Below, piece after piece: positions 27,367 to 35,288 of a DNA stretch of 64,000 bases. Position 1 is the first letter of the stretch. Every line of letters starts with the position of its first letter. This stretch comes from DASVDK01 sp036381125 [NCBI: Thermodesulfobacteriota bacterium]. GTDB lineage: Bacteria; DASVDK01. The position numbers and the translations under genes are program-made. The DNA is taken from positions 1-64,000 of the forward strand of contig DASVDK010000177.1 of NCBI GenBank assembly GCA_036381125.1, read 5' to 3'. The notes beneath the pieces were generated by a model. That model searched no databases. It had not been told where the DNA came from and saw only the letters and a list, made by a program, of their open reading frames with translations.

Positions 27367-28158
27367 CTAGGCCCCGTCCCCCTTCGCCAGCACGCGTGCG
27401 AGGAAGCGCCGCGTCCGGTCGTGGCGCGGGTTGCCGAGCACCTCGTCGGGCGGCCCCTCCTCGACGATCACGCCCCCGTCCATGAACACGACCCGGTCGG
27501 CCACCTCGCGGGCGAAGCCCATCTCGTGCGTCACGACCACCATCGTCATGCCGTCGGCGGCGAGCCCGCGCATCACCTTGAGCACCTCGCCGACGAGTTC
27601 CGGGTCGAGCGCGGAGGTGACCTCGTCGAAGAGCATGATCTCGGGCTCCATCGCCAGCGCACGCGCGATGGCCACCCGCTGCTGCTGCCCGCCCGAGAGG
27701 CGCGAGGGGTACTGGTCCGCCTTCTCGGCGAGGCCGACCCGGGCGAGCTACCGCCGGCCGATCTCGAGCGCCTGCTCCCGGGGGAGCTTGCGGACGACGA
27801 GCAGCGCCTCGATGACGTTGCCGAGGGCGGTCCTGTGCGGCCAGAGGTTGTAGGCCTGGAAGACGATGCCGATCCGCTGGCGCATGGCGTTGAGGCGAGC
27901 CGCCGAGTCGCGCACCCAGCCGCCGGCCGGGCCCTCGCGCAGGCCGATCGGCTCGCCGTTGATGTACACCATCCCCCGGGTCGGCTCCTCGAGGAAGTTG
28001 ATGCAGCGCAGCAGCGTGCTCTTGCCGGAGCCCGAAGGGCCGATCAGGCAGAGGACCTCGCCCCGCCCGATCTCGAGGTCGATTCCCCTCAGCACCTCGA
28101 AGCTGCCGAAGGACTTGTGGAGGCCGACGATCTTCACGGCGGGGACGTCGGCAGTCAT
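27367..28158 (-). pseudogene. polar amino-acid ABC transporter ATP-binding gene (GlnQ-like) interrupted by an in-frame amber codon
   Basis: Residues 1-136 are an intact N-terminal half (Walker A GPSGSGKST, Q-loop IVFQAYNLWPH). The frame then meets TAG at 27750-27748, after EIGRR, and continues without a shift as [42 protein letters not shown] and a normal C-terminus. One base change (for example TGG to TAG) explains it. Either a recent nonsense mutation or a sequence error. The ATG overlaps the permease stop by 1 bp (TGATG). Confidence 0.75.
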
Positions 28159-28817
28159 CAGCGGAGATGCCTCGTCACGCGGCGCTCGAGGACCCGGCCG
28201 CCCCACGCGACGACGTCCGTGAGCGCCCAGTACATGAGCCCCGAGAGGATCAGGGCCTCGAAGGGGGCGTAGCTCTCGGCGATGACCTGGTAGGCGCGGT
28301 AGGTCAGCTCCGGCACGGTGATGACCGACAGGATCGAGGACCACTTGAGGACGCCGGTGAACTCGTTCGTCAGGGCGGGCGTCACGAGGGCGGCCATGAT
28401 CGGCACCGTGACGCGGCGCAGCGTCTGCCAGTAGCTCATGCCGAGCGACCGTGCCGCCTCGATCTGCCCCTTGTGCACCGCCGTGATCCCCGCCCGGAAG
28501 ATCTCCGACGTGTACGCGCCGACGTAGAGGGACAGGGACGTCACGCCGGACACGACCGGGGGCAGGGTGAGGTGATAGTAGGGGGCCGCCGCGTACAGGA
28601 AGTAGACCTGGACGAGGAGCGGCGTCCCCCGGATCAGCTCGACGTAGCCGCGGGCGACGAGCCGAAGCGGCCGCCACGGCGAGAGGCGCGCGACCGCCGT
28701 GAGGAGGCCGAGGGCCAGGCCGATCGCCATGGAGAGGACGGAGATCCACACCGTCGTCACGGAGGCGCGCACGAACAGGGGCCAGATCTCGGCGAGGAGC
28801 GCCTGGTCGAGGACCAT
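28158..28817 (-). CDS. polar amino-acid ABC transporter permease (HisM/GlnP family)
   Basis: 219 aa with about five helices. The family signatures YVELIRGTPLLVQVYFLY and the EAA loop GQIEAARSLGMSYWQTLRRVTVP are clear. TGATG overlaps on both sides couple it to the other permease and the ATPase. It forms the inner-membrane channel as a heterodimer. Confidence 0.9.
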   Translation of the reverse strand: MVLDQALLAEIWPLFVRASVTTVWISVLSMAIGLALGLLTAVARLSPWRPLRLVARGYVELIRGTPLLVQVYFLYAAAPYYHLTLPPVVSGVTSLSLYVGAYTSEIFRAGITAVHKGQIEAARSLGMSYWQTLRRVTVPIMAALVTPALTNEFTGVLKWSSILSVITVPELTYRAYQVIAESYAPFEALILSGLMYWALTDVVAWGGRVLERRVTRHLR

Positions 28818-29497
28818 CAGCGGTGCGCCACGAGGCGCCGCTCGAGCGCGTGCGACGCCCAGAAGATGGCCGCGTTGACGAGCAGGTAGAGGAGCGCCAC
28901 CGCGAAGTAGATCTCGAGCGGGCGCAGGAGGCGGCCGACGAGCTGGTGGCCGGCGCGCGTCAGCTCGATGATGGCCAGCACCGAGATCAGGGAGGAGCCC
29001 TTGAGGAGGCTCGCCGCCTCGTTCGTGAGGGCCGGCAGGACGTTGCCGACCACCTGGGGGAGCACGATGCGACGGACCGCCTGCCACTGCGTCATGCCGA
29101 GCGAGCGCGCGCTCTCCACCTGGCCCTTCGGGAGGGCCACGATCCCGCCCCGCAGGATCTCGGCCGTGTACGCGCCGCCGTTCAGGCCGAGGGCGAGCAC
29201 CGCCGACTGGAGCGGGGTGAGGTCGATCCCGACGAGCGGGGGCAGGTAGAAGATGGCGTAGAGCTGGATGAGGAGCGGCGTGCCCCGGACGGCGTCGACG
29301 TAGAGGAACGCAAGTGCCCGGACGGCACGCGAGGCCGACAGCCGCGCGAAGGCGACCGGGACCGCGAGGACGCCCGCCAGCAGGATCCCGAGCGCCGAGA
29401 TCTGAAGGGTGACGAGAGCCCCCCGGACGAGGACCGGGAGGCTCTCGACGACGACGCCCGGGTCGAACCCGGGCAGAACGTCCGCAAAGCCGGCCAC
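28817..29497 (-). CDS. polar amino-acid ABC transporter permease, second subunit
   Basis: 226 aa. LYVDAVRGTPLLIQLYAIFYLPP and GQVESARSLGMTQWQAVRRIVLPQ define the HisQM/GlnP fold. GTG start, 3 bp after the binding-protein gene stop. Confidence 0.9.
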   Translation of the reverse strand: MAGFADVLPGFDPGVVVESLPVLVRGALVTLQISALGILLAGVLAVPVAFARLSASRAVRALAFLYVDAVRGTPLLIQLYAIFYLPPLVGIDLTPLQSAVLALGLNGGAYTAEILRGGIVALPKGQVESARSLGMTQWQAVRRIVLPQVVGNVLPALTNEAASLLKGSSLISVLAIIELTRAGHQLVGRLLRPLEIYFAVALLYLLVNAAIFWASHALERRLVAHR

Positions 29498-29500
29498 CGC

Positions 29501-30343
29501 CTACTTGGCGTAGACCACCTGGTCGGGTACGTCCATGGGCCCGCCGAACCACTTGATCTGCAGCTCTCGCAGCGTGCCGTCCTTCTTGAGGGCGAGGATG
29601 CGCTGGCTGAACCAGTCGGCCAGCTCCTGGTCCTCCTTGCGGGTCGCCCACGAGAAGAAGGTCTGCTCGCCGAGCTGCCCGGCCGTCTTGTACTTGCCCG
29701 GCTGCTGCTTGATCAGGTAGAGCGCGTTCGGCAGGCCGTTCAGCGTGGCGTCGAGCCGGCCGTTCTCCACGTCGGTGTAGATCTCGGCGAAACCGACGTA
29801 CTCGCGCAACTCCTTGATCGGCGCCCGCCCCTTGCGCGCCAGGTCCTCGCTGAGCGCCCTGGCGGCGGCGAGGTAGCGCGTGCCCTGCGGCGCGCCGACC
29901 ACCTTGCCCGACAGGTCCTCGGGCTTCGTCACCGCTGCGTTGTCCGCCCTGGTGATGATCGTGGCCGTGCCGACCGCCGTGGGAACGGTGAACGCGAAGC
30001 GGCGCGCCCGCTCCTCGGTGGCGAAGAGCGCGGTCACCACGGCGTCGAACTTCTTCCCCTGGAGCCCTGCGAGGAGGGACTGGAAGGGGACGTCGAGCTG
30101 GGTGATCTTCACCCCCTGCTCGGTGAGGTCCTTCATCACCAGCGCGAAGAGATCGGCGTGGTAGCCGATGATCTTGCCGTCCTTCACGAACTCGAACGGC
30201 GCGTAGCCGGCCTCCGTCCCGACGACGATCTCCTTCCTGGCCTTGATCTCGTCGAGGATGCCGGCCGTGGCGGGGGCGGCGGAGAGGGCCGCCGCCAGCG
30301 CGAGGGCCGCCGCCGTCGTCCAGGGCGCGAGCAGTCTCGTCAT
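29501..30343 (-). CDS. amino-acid ABC transporter substrate-binding protein (SBP family 3)
   Basis: 280 aa. Signal peptide ending ALSAAPATAG; mature start ILDEIKARKEIVVGTEAGYAPFEFVKDGKIIGYHADLF is the family-3 signature, and LSGKVVGAPQGTRYLAAARAL follows. Binds a polar amino acid or opine-like compound in the periplasm. First gene of the SBP-permease-permease-ATPase operon; divergent from the deacetylase gene with only 60 bp between the starts. Confidence 0.92.
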   Translation of the reverse strand: MTRLLAPWTTAAALALAAALSAAPATAGILDEIKARKEIVVGTEAGYAPFEFVKDGKIIGYHADLFALVMKDLTEQGVKITQLDVPFQSLLAGLQGKKFDAVVTALFATEERARRFAFTVPTAVGTATIITRADNAAVTKPEDLSGKVVGAPQGTRYLAAARALSEDLARKGRAPIKELREYVGFAEIYTDVENGRLDATLNGLPNALYLIKQQPGKYKTAGQLGEQTFFSWATRKEDQELADWFSQRILALKKDGTLRELQIKWFGGPMDVPDQVVYAK

Positions 30344-30403
30344 GCAACCCTCCTCTCCCGGTGGTTGTTAGGATACATGAAAATACGTCTTCGGAGGCGG
30401 CTC

Positions 30404-31234
30404 ATGACGGAGAACCTCTGGCCCTCGGGCACCCGCTGCCCGGTCACGCTCACGGTGGACGTGGACGGCATGTCGGTCTGGCTCAACCGGGGGCCCGAGT
30501 TCGCCCGACTGCCGTCCATCTGCTCCATGGGGGAGTACGGCCCGAACGTGGGCGTCCCGCGGATCCTCGACCTGCTCGACGCCGAGGGGGTGAAGGCCAC
30601 CTTCTTCGTGCCCGGCTTCGAGGCGGAGCACCACCCGGCGCTCGTGCGGGACATCCTTGCCCGCGGGCACGAGGTCGCCCACCACGGCTACAAGCACGAG
30701 CACGTCTGGAAGCTCTCGCCCGAGGCGGAGCGGGAGGTGTTCCTGCGCGGCCTCAAGGCCTTGCAGGACGTGACCGGCCAGACCCCGCGCGGCTGGCGCG
30801 CGCCAGGCGGGGAGATGAGCCCCCACTCGATCGACCTCCTCGCCGAGCACGGCTTCCTCTACTCGAGCAGCCAGATGGGGAACGACGTTCCCTATCCGGC
30901 GAGCGAGCGGCAGCCGGAGATCGTCGAGGTGCCGATCCACTGGATGCTCGACGACTACAGCTACTTCTTCTACCAGCCGTGGGTGGGGGCGGGCGCTCCG
31001 CCCGCCACGCCGGACCACGCCTTCGCGGCCTTCTCGGCGGAGTTCGACGGGCTCTACCGGTTCGGCCGCATGTTCATGGTCGTCATGCACCCCGAGATCA
31101 CGGGGCGGGCGTCGCGACTGACGGTGCTCGAGCGGATCATCCGGCACGCCAGGAGCCGGCCGGGTGTCCGCTTCATGCGGGTCGTGGACCTCGTCGAGAC
31201 CTGGGTGGCGACCCGGGCCGGGGGGCCTCGCTAG
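30404..31234 (+). CDS. polysaccharide deacetylase (PuuE/NodB-homology) family protein
   Basis: 276 aa from the ATG at 30404, which has CGGAGG at optimal distance. TVDVDG (metal Asp), HEVAHHGYKHEH (His-x3-His type ligands) and GWRAPGGEMSP are the NodB-domain motifs. The overall form (no signal peptide, MHPEITGRASRL near the C-terminus) matches the PuuE/urate-catabolism and peptidoglycan-like cytoplasmic group, which can act on small amide rings. It sits beside an amino-acid transporter and an isochorismatase-type amidase, suggesting nitrogen-compound catabolism. The TAGGAT at 30369-30374 is its likely -10. Confidence 0.85.
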   Translation: MTENLWPSGTRCPVTLTVDVDGMSVWLNRGPEFARLPSICSMGEYGPNVGVPRILDLLDAEGVKATFFVPGFEAEHHPALVRDILARGHEVAHHGYKHEHVWKLSPEAEREVFLRGLKALQDVTGQTPRGWRAPGGEMSPHSIDLLAEHGFLYSSSQMGNDVPYPASERQPEIVEVPIHWMLDDYSYFFYQPWVGAGAPPATPDHAFAAFSAEFDGLYRFGRMFMVVMHPEITGRASRLTVLERIIRHARSRPGVRFMRVVDLVETWVATRAGGPR

Positions 31235-31848
31235 GGGCGGCCGGCGGCCGCGTTGCCGAAGGCGCGTTCGGCATCGGCCACCGTCGTGAGGCGGCAGAAG
31301 ACGTGCGAGAGGCAGAGGAGCGCGGCGCGGTGGCGCTCGAGACTCGTGGCGGCCACGCCGTCCTCGACGAGGAAGACGCGGTAGTCGAGGTTCCGGGCGC
31401 GCTGGACGGTCGCGCTCACGCAGACGTCGGTGCAGACGCCGGCGACGACGAGCTGGCGGACGCCGAGCATGCGCAGCAGGCCGTCGAGGTCGGTCCCCTC
31501 GAAGGCGTCGTACCGGCGCTTGCTCGTGATGTGGTAGTCCCCGGGCGCGACCGCGAGGCCGGCAACGAGGTCGGCGCCGGGCGTGCCTTCGATGCAGTGG
31601 ATCGCCTCGTACTCGAGCTCGATGCCGAAGTCCGAGAGGTCCGGCCGGTGGCGTTCGTGCGTGAAAATCACCGGCACGCCGGCCGACCGGGCGGCGGCGG
31701 TGAGGCGGTTGATCCGGGGGACGAGGGCGAGGCCGTCCAGCGTCTCCGCCGGCGCGCCGGGGTCGAGGAAGTCGCGTTGCATGTCGATGACGAGCACTGC
31801 GGCACCTTCCGCGGAGAGCGGGGGCGACGGTCGTACGGGTCGTGGCAC
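31231..31848 (-). CDS. isochorismatase-family cysteine hydrolase
   Basis: 205 aa from a GTG at 31848. Catalytic Asp in LVIDMQRDF, Lys in ITSKRRYDAF and Cys in VAGVCTDVCV are present. Family members hydrolyse amides such as N-carbamoyl compounds, biuret or nicotinamide; which one is not visible. It converges on the deacetylase gene with a 4-bp CTAG overlap of stop codons. Divergent from the FCD regulator. Confidence 0.85.
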   Translation of the reverse strand: MPRPVRPSPPLSAEGAAVLVIDMQRDFLDPGAPAETLDGLALVPRINRLTAAARSAGVPVIFTHERHRPDLSDFGIELEYEAIHCIEGTPGADLVAGLAVAPGDYHITSKRRYDAFEGTDLDGLLRMLGVRQLVVAGVCTDVCVSATVQRARNLDYRVFLVEDGVAATSLERHRAALLCLSHVFCRLTTVADAERAFGNAAAGRP

Positions 31849-31905
31849 GGCGATCCCTCGTCGAGGCCACGATTGTAGCCGGCGGTCCGCCGAGAAGGGA
31901 GAGAG

Positions 31906-32616
31906 ATGCACGAGGACGACATCTACCGGCAGCTCAAGGCCGCGATCGTCGGCCATCGTCTGCCTCCCGGGACGCGGCTCGCGGAGGAGTCGCTGGCCGA
32001 GGCCTTCGGCGTGAGCCGGACGCCGATGCGCAACGTCCTGCGCCGGCTCTCCTACGAGCGGCTCGTCGTGATCGAGCGCAACCGGGGCGCGTCGGTCTGC
32101 TCGCCGTCCCCCCAGGACGCCCGCGAGGTCTTCGAGATGCGCCGGATCCTCGAGGACGCGGTCGTGCAGCGGATCGCCTCGCGGCTCGGCCCGGACGATC
32201 TCGCGAGGCTCAGGGAGATCGACGCGGCCGACGCCGCGGCCGCGGCCCGGGGCGACTTCCCGGCCTCGGTGCGCATCGCCGTCGACTTCCACCTGACGCT
32301 CGCCAGGTTCACCGGCAACAGCCTGCTCGTGCGCAGCCTCACGGAGCTGGTCGACCTCACCTACGTCATCATCGCCCTCTACGGGCAACGGTTCGAGGAG
32401 ATCGGCCGGACGGAGGGGCACGAGGCGCTCCTCGCCGCGCTCGAGGCGCGCGACGAGGCTCGCGCCCGCGCCGTCATGCGCGAGCACCTCGACCGGCTGG
32501 TCGCCGATCTCGACTACTCGCGTCCGGCCAGCCGGGAGATCGACTTCCGGCGCCTCTTCGCCCCGGCCTGGCAGAGCCGCCGGGGGGTCATCGGCGCACG
32601 CGGAAGAGGGCGCTGA
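31906..32616 (+). CDS. GntR-family transcriptional regulator, FCD type
   Basis: 236 aa. Winged helix (IYRQLKAAIVGHRLPPGTRLAEE, EAFGVSRTPMRNVLRRLSYERLV) followed by an all-helical FCD domain (MRRILEDAVVQRIA, DFHLTLARFTGNS, REHLDRLV). Likely controls the neighbouring hydrolase and transporter genes. A GGGAGAGAG Shine-Dalgarno precedes the ATG. The last 29 bp overlap the convergent reductase gene. Confidence 0.88.
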   Translation: MHEDDIYRQLKAAIVGHRLPPGTRLAEESLAEAFGVSRTPMRNVLRRLSYERLVVIERNRGASVCSPSPQDAREVFEMRRILEDAVVQRIASRLGPDDLARLREIDAADAAAAARGDFPASVRIAVDFHLTLARFTGNSLLVRSLTELVDLTYVIIALYGQRFEEIGRTEGHEALLAALEARDEARARAVMREHLDRLVADLDYSRPASREIDFRRLFAPAWQSRRGVIGARGRGR

Positions 32617-34120
32617 GGAGCCGCTTCACGCCCGGCGTGAGCTTCCTCCGACGCCACGCGTCCGCGGCCTTCCTCACGACCTCGGCCTGGGTGGGGTAGG
32701 GGTGGATCGTCCGGGCGATGGCGCCGAGGCCGATGCCGGCCGTGCAGGCGAGCGCGAGTTCGCCGACGATGTCCCCCGCGTGCTCGGCCACGATCGTGGC
32801 GCCGAGGATCCGATCGCCGCCGGCCTCGACGTGCACGCGCAGGAACCCCTCCGTCGCGCCGTCGAGCACGGCGCGGTCGACCTCCTCGAGCGGCACGGTG
32901 ATGGTCTCCGCCGGGATGCCGGCCCGCGCCGCATCCGCTGCGGACATCCCGACGTGAGCGACCTCCGGGCTCGTGTAGGTGCACCGGGGCACCACGAGGC
33001 GCGAGGCCTTGCCGCGGCCGAAGAAGAGGGCGTTGGCCACGACGAGGCGCGCCTGGGCGTCGGCCACGTGGGTGAACTGGAGGCGCGAGCAGACGTCGCC
33101 GATGGCGTAGACCCTCGGGTTCGTCGTGCGGAGCCGGTCGTCCACCGTCACGCCGCCCGGGCCGCAGGCGACGCCCGCCCGGGCGAGGTCGAGCGACTCG
33201 ACATTGGGCGTGCGGCCGGTCGCGACGAGGATCGCGTCCGCGACGACGGTCTCCAGCCGGCCGCCCTGTCGGACGTGGATCGCCGCCCCGGCGCCGCGCC
33301 GCTCCACCCGCTCGAGCGCGACCCCCGCCTGCACGACGACGCCGTCGCGCGTCATCGAGGCCTCGACCAGGCGCGCGGCGTCGGGGTCCTCCCGGGGCAG
33401 GATCCGGGGCGCGGCCTCGAGCAACGTCACCCGGCTGCCGAACCGGGCGAACGCCTGCGCCAGCTCGCAGCCGGCGGCGCCCGCGCCGATCACCGCGAGG
33501 CGTTCGGGCAGGGACTCGAGCGAGAAGACGGTCTCGTTGGTGAGGGGGGCGGCTTCGGCGAGGCCGGGGACGGGCGGAATCGTGGGGCGCGCGCCGGTGG
33601 CGATGACGCAGCGCCGGAAGACGAGCCGCGCGCCGTTCACCTCGACGGCGTCCGGGCCGGCGAAACGCCCCTCGCCGAGGAACACGTCCACGCCGAGGTC
33701 GCGGTAGCGACGGACGCTGTCGGTCTTCGAGAGGTCGGCGCGCAGCCGGCGCATGCGGCGCATCGCCGCGCCGAAGTCGCCCGGGCCCGAGACCGCCGGT
33801 GCGCCGAAGGCCTCGGCGCCGCGGCGGGTCTCGTGCCACGCGCGCGCCGCGCGAATCAGGGCCTTCGAGGGGACGCAGCCCACGTTGAGGCAGTCGCCGC
33901 CCATGAGACGGCGCTCGACGAGCGCCACGCGAGCCCCGAGGGCGGCGGCCGCCGCCGCGGTGACGAGCCCGCCCGGCCCCGCGCCGATGACGACCAGGTG
34001 GTAGCGCGACTTCGGGTCGGGGTTGACGTAGCCGTCCGGGTGGACGTTGGCGAGGTGTCGGCGGTTCGCCTCGTCGAGCGGGTGGACGAGGCCGGGCGGA
34101 CTACCGTCCCGCGGCGGCAT
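32588..34120 (-). CDS. mercuric-reductase-like FAD/NAD(P) disulfide oxidoreductase
   Basis: 510 aa. FAD-binding VVIGAGPGGLVTAAAAAALGA, redox pair GGDCLNVGCVPSKA, NAD site VIGAGAAGCELAQAFARFG and the dimer-interface C-terminus (HPYPTQAEVVRKAAD). No N-terminal heavy-metal domain and no C-terminal Cys pair, so mercury resistance is unlikely. Together with the overlapping VTT gene it matches the common VTT-domain/'mercuric reductase' pair, whose function is not settled. Confidence 0.85.
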   Translation of the reverse strand: MPPRDGSPPGLVHPLDEANRRHLANVHPDGYVNPDPKSRYHLVVIGAGPGGLVTAAAAAALGARVALVERRLMGGDCLNVGCVPSKALIRAARAWHETRRGAEAFGAPAVSGPGDFGAAMRRMRRLRADLSKTDSVRRYRDLGVDVFLGEGRFAGPDAVEVNGARLVFRRCVIATGARPTIPPVPGLAEAAPLTNETVFSLESLPERLAVIGAGAAGCELAQAFARFGSRVTLLEAAPRILPREDPDAARLVEASMTRDGVVVQAGVALERVERRGAGAAIHVRQGGRLETVVADAILVATGRTPNVESLDLARAGVACGPGGVTVDDRLRTTNPRVYAIGDVCSRLQFTHVADAQARLVVANALFFGRGKASRLVVPRCTYTSPEVAHVGMSAADAARAGIPAETITVPLEEVDRAVLDGATEGFLRVHVEAGGDRILGATIVAEHAGDIVGELALACTAGIGLGAIARTIHPYPTQAEVVRKAADAWRRRKLTPGVKRLLSALFRVRR

Positions 34121-34802
34121 CGGTCGCCTCCTGGAGCGCTCGCCGGGCGATGCGCGTGACGAGCATCGTCGCGGCGAGCGTCGCGACGAGTCCCAGCGCC
34201 AGCACCGCGTAGTATCCCACGCCTCGCGGCATCGCCGTGCCGGACGCCAGCCGCGCCAGGTCGCCGGCCACCGTGCCGTAGTACACGTAGAGGACCATGC
34301 CCGGAAGCATACCGACCGAGGCGACGAGGTAGTCGACGAAGCGGACGCGCGTGAGGCCGAGGGCGTAGTTCAGGACGGTGAAGGGAAAGACCGGCGACAG
34401 GCGCAGGAGCAGCACGATCGTCCGTCCGTTTCGCCCGATCGCCCGATCGATGGCGGCGAGCCGGTCGTCGCCCGCGAGCCGCCGCTCCACGGCCCCGCGG
34501 GCCGCGTATCGCGCGATCAGGAACGCGGCGCAGGCGCCCGCGGTGGCGCCGATGGCGACGTAGAGGATCCCCGCGAGGCCGAAGAGCGCCCCGGCCGCCA
34601 GGGTGAGGACCGAGCCGGGCACGAAGGCGACCGTCGCGAGCGCGTAGCCGACCACGAAGGCGGCCGGCGCGGCGCTGCCGAGGCGGTCCACCCAGCCGAG
34701 GACCCACTCGACGTGCGCCCCGACCGCGTGGCCGAGGGCGAGCACGAGCGCGCCCAGGAGGGCGGCGCCGACGGCGGCCAGGGCGGTCCTGCGCCCGATC
34801 AC
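34101..34802 (-). CDS. VTT-domain (TVP38/DedA-like) membrane protein
   Basis: 233 aa from the GTG at 34802, which has GGGAGA 7 nt upstream. Helices with VAFVPGSVLTLAAGALFG and the conserved LRLSPVFPFTVLNYALGLTRVRF. The family is thought to move lipids or act in membrane homeostasis. It overlaps the reductase gene start by 20 bp, a stable pairing in many bacteria. Confidence 0.82.
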   Translation of the reverse strand: MIGRRTALAAVGAALLGALVLALGHAVGAHVEWVLGWVDRLGSAAPAAFVVGYALATVAFVPGSVLTLAAGALFGLAGILYVAIGATAGACAAFLIARYAARGAVERRLAGDDRLAAIDRAIGRNGRTIVLLLRLSPVFPFTVLNYALGLTRVRFVDYLVASVGMLPGMVLYVYYGTVAGDLARLASGTAMPRGVGYYAVLALGLVATLAATMLVTRIARRALQEATDAAAGR

Positions 34803-35288
34803 GACGCGTCTCCCATCGGTCGTGATGCTTGCACATGGCCGCGCCCTTGACAGGGCCGTCCGTCCCGACGGCAAGCGCCGCCACGCCCGCGGCCGGCGGA
34901 GTCGGGCGCCCGACCGTCGTGACCATCGGGCCGGAGGGCCCGCCCCGGCCGGCGCGGTGGTTGCCGGGGGCTCCGGGCGCCGGCGGCCCTCCCGTCGACG
35001 GTCGTCCGGGCGGCCTGCGTCGTCCTCGCCGGCGCGAACCTCTCGCGGCTGCCGTGCCGGTTGCTGCCGTGCCGGTTCATGTCGTACCCGGCGTTCCCCT
35101 CGGGCACCTGGCCTCGATCCCGCTCCGGCGTCTGCCCGGGCTCGTCGAGCATTGACACCATCACCGGGGCGCTGTACGCTCCCGCCGCCATTCGGTCACT
35201 CGCGGAGTCAGGTCGCTCGACCGCGTCGTCAGTCATTCGTATCGCAAAGTCAGGCACCGGGACCGCGCTCGCCGCAGGAAGGCCCCTC
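34803..35288. other. divergent intergenic region before the SulP gene
   Basis: 486 bp with no coding content that I can support. It holds a candidate SulP promoter at 35152-35180 and GC-rich sequence elsewhere. Confidence 0.5.
35152..35180 (+). promoter_or_regulatory. candidate promoter of the SulP transporter gene
   Basis: TTGACA (35152-35157), 17-nt spacer, TACGCT (35175-35180). The perfect -35 makes it credible although the -10 is weak. A ~100-nt leader follows. Confidence 0.5.

Noticed and set aside
27749-27749. Stop-codon reassignment of TAG
   Set aside because: Several intact genes in the window end with TAG, so TAG is a working stop here.
27097-28272. Plus-strand ORF over the GlnQ region
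   Set aside because: Antisense of the ABC ATPase; composition typical of shadow frames.
32588-34120. Mercury resistance
   Set aside because: No MerR/T/P genes, no N-terminal HMA domain and no C-terminal Cys pair.
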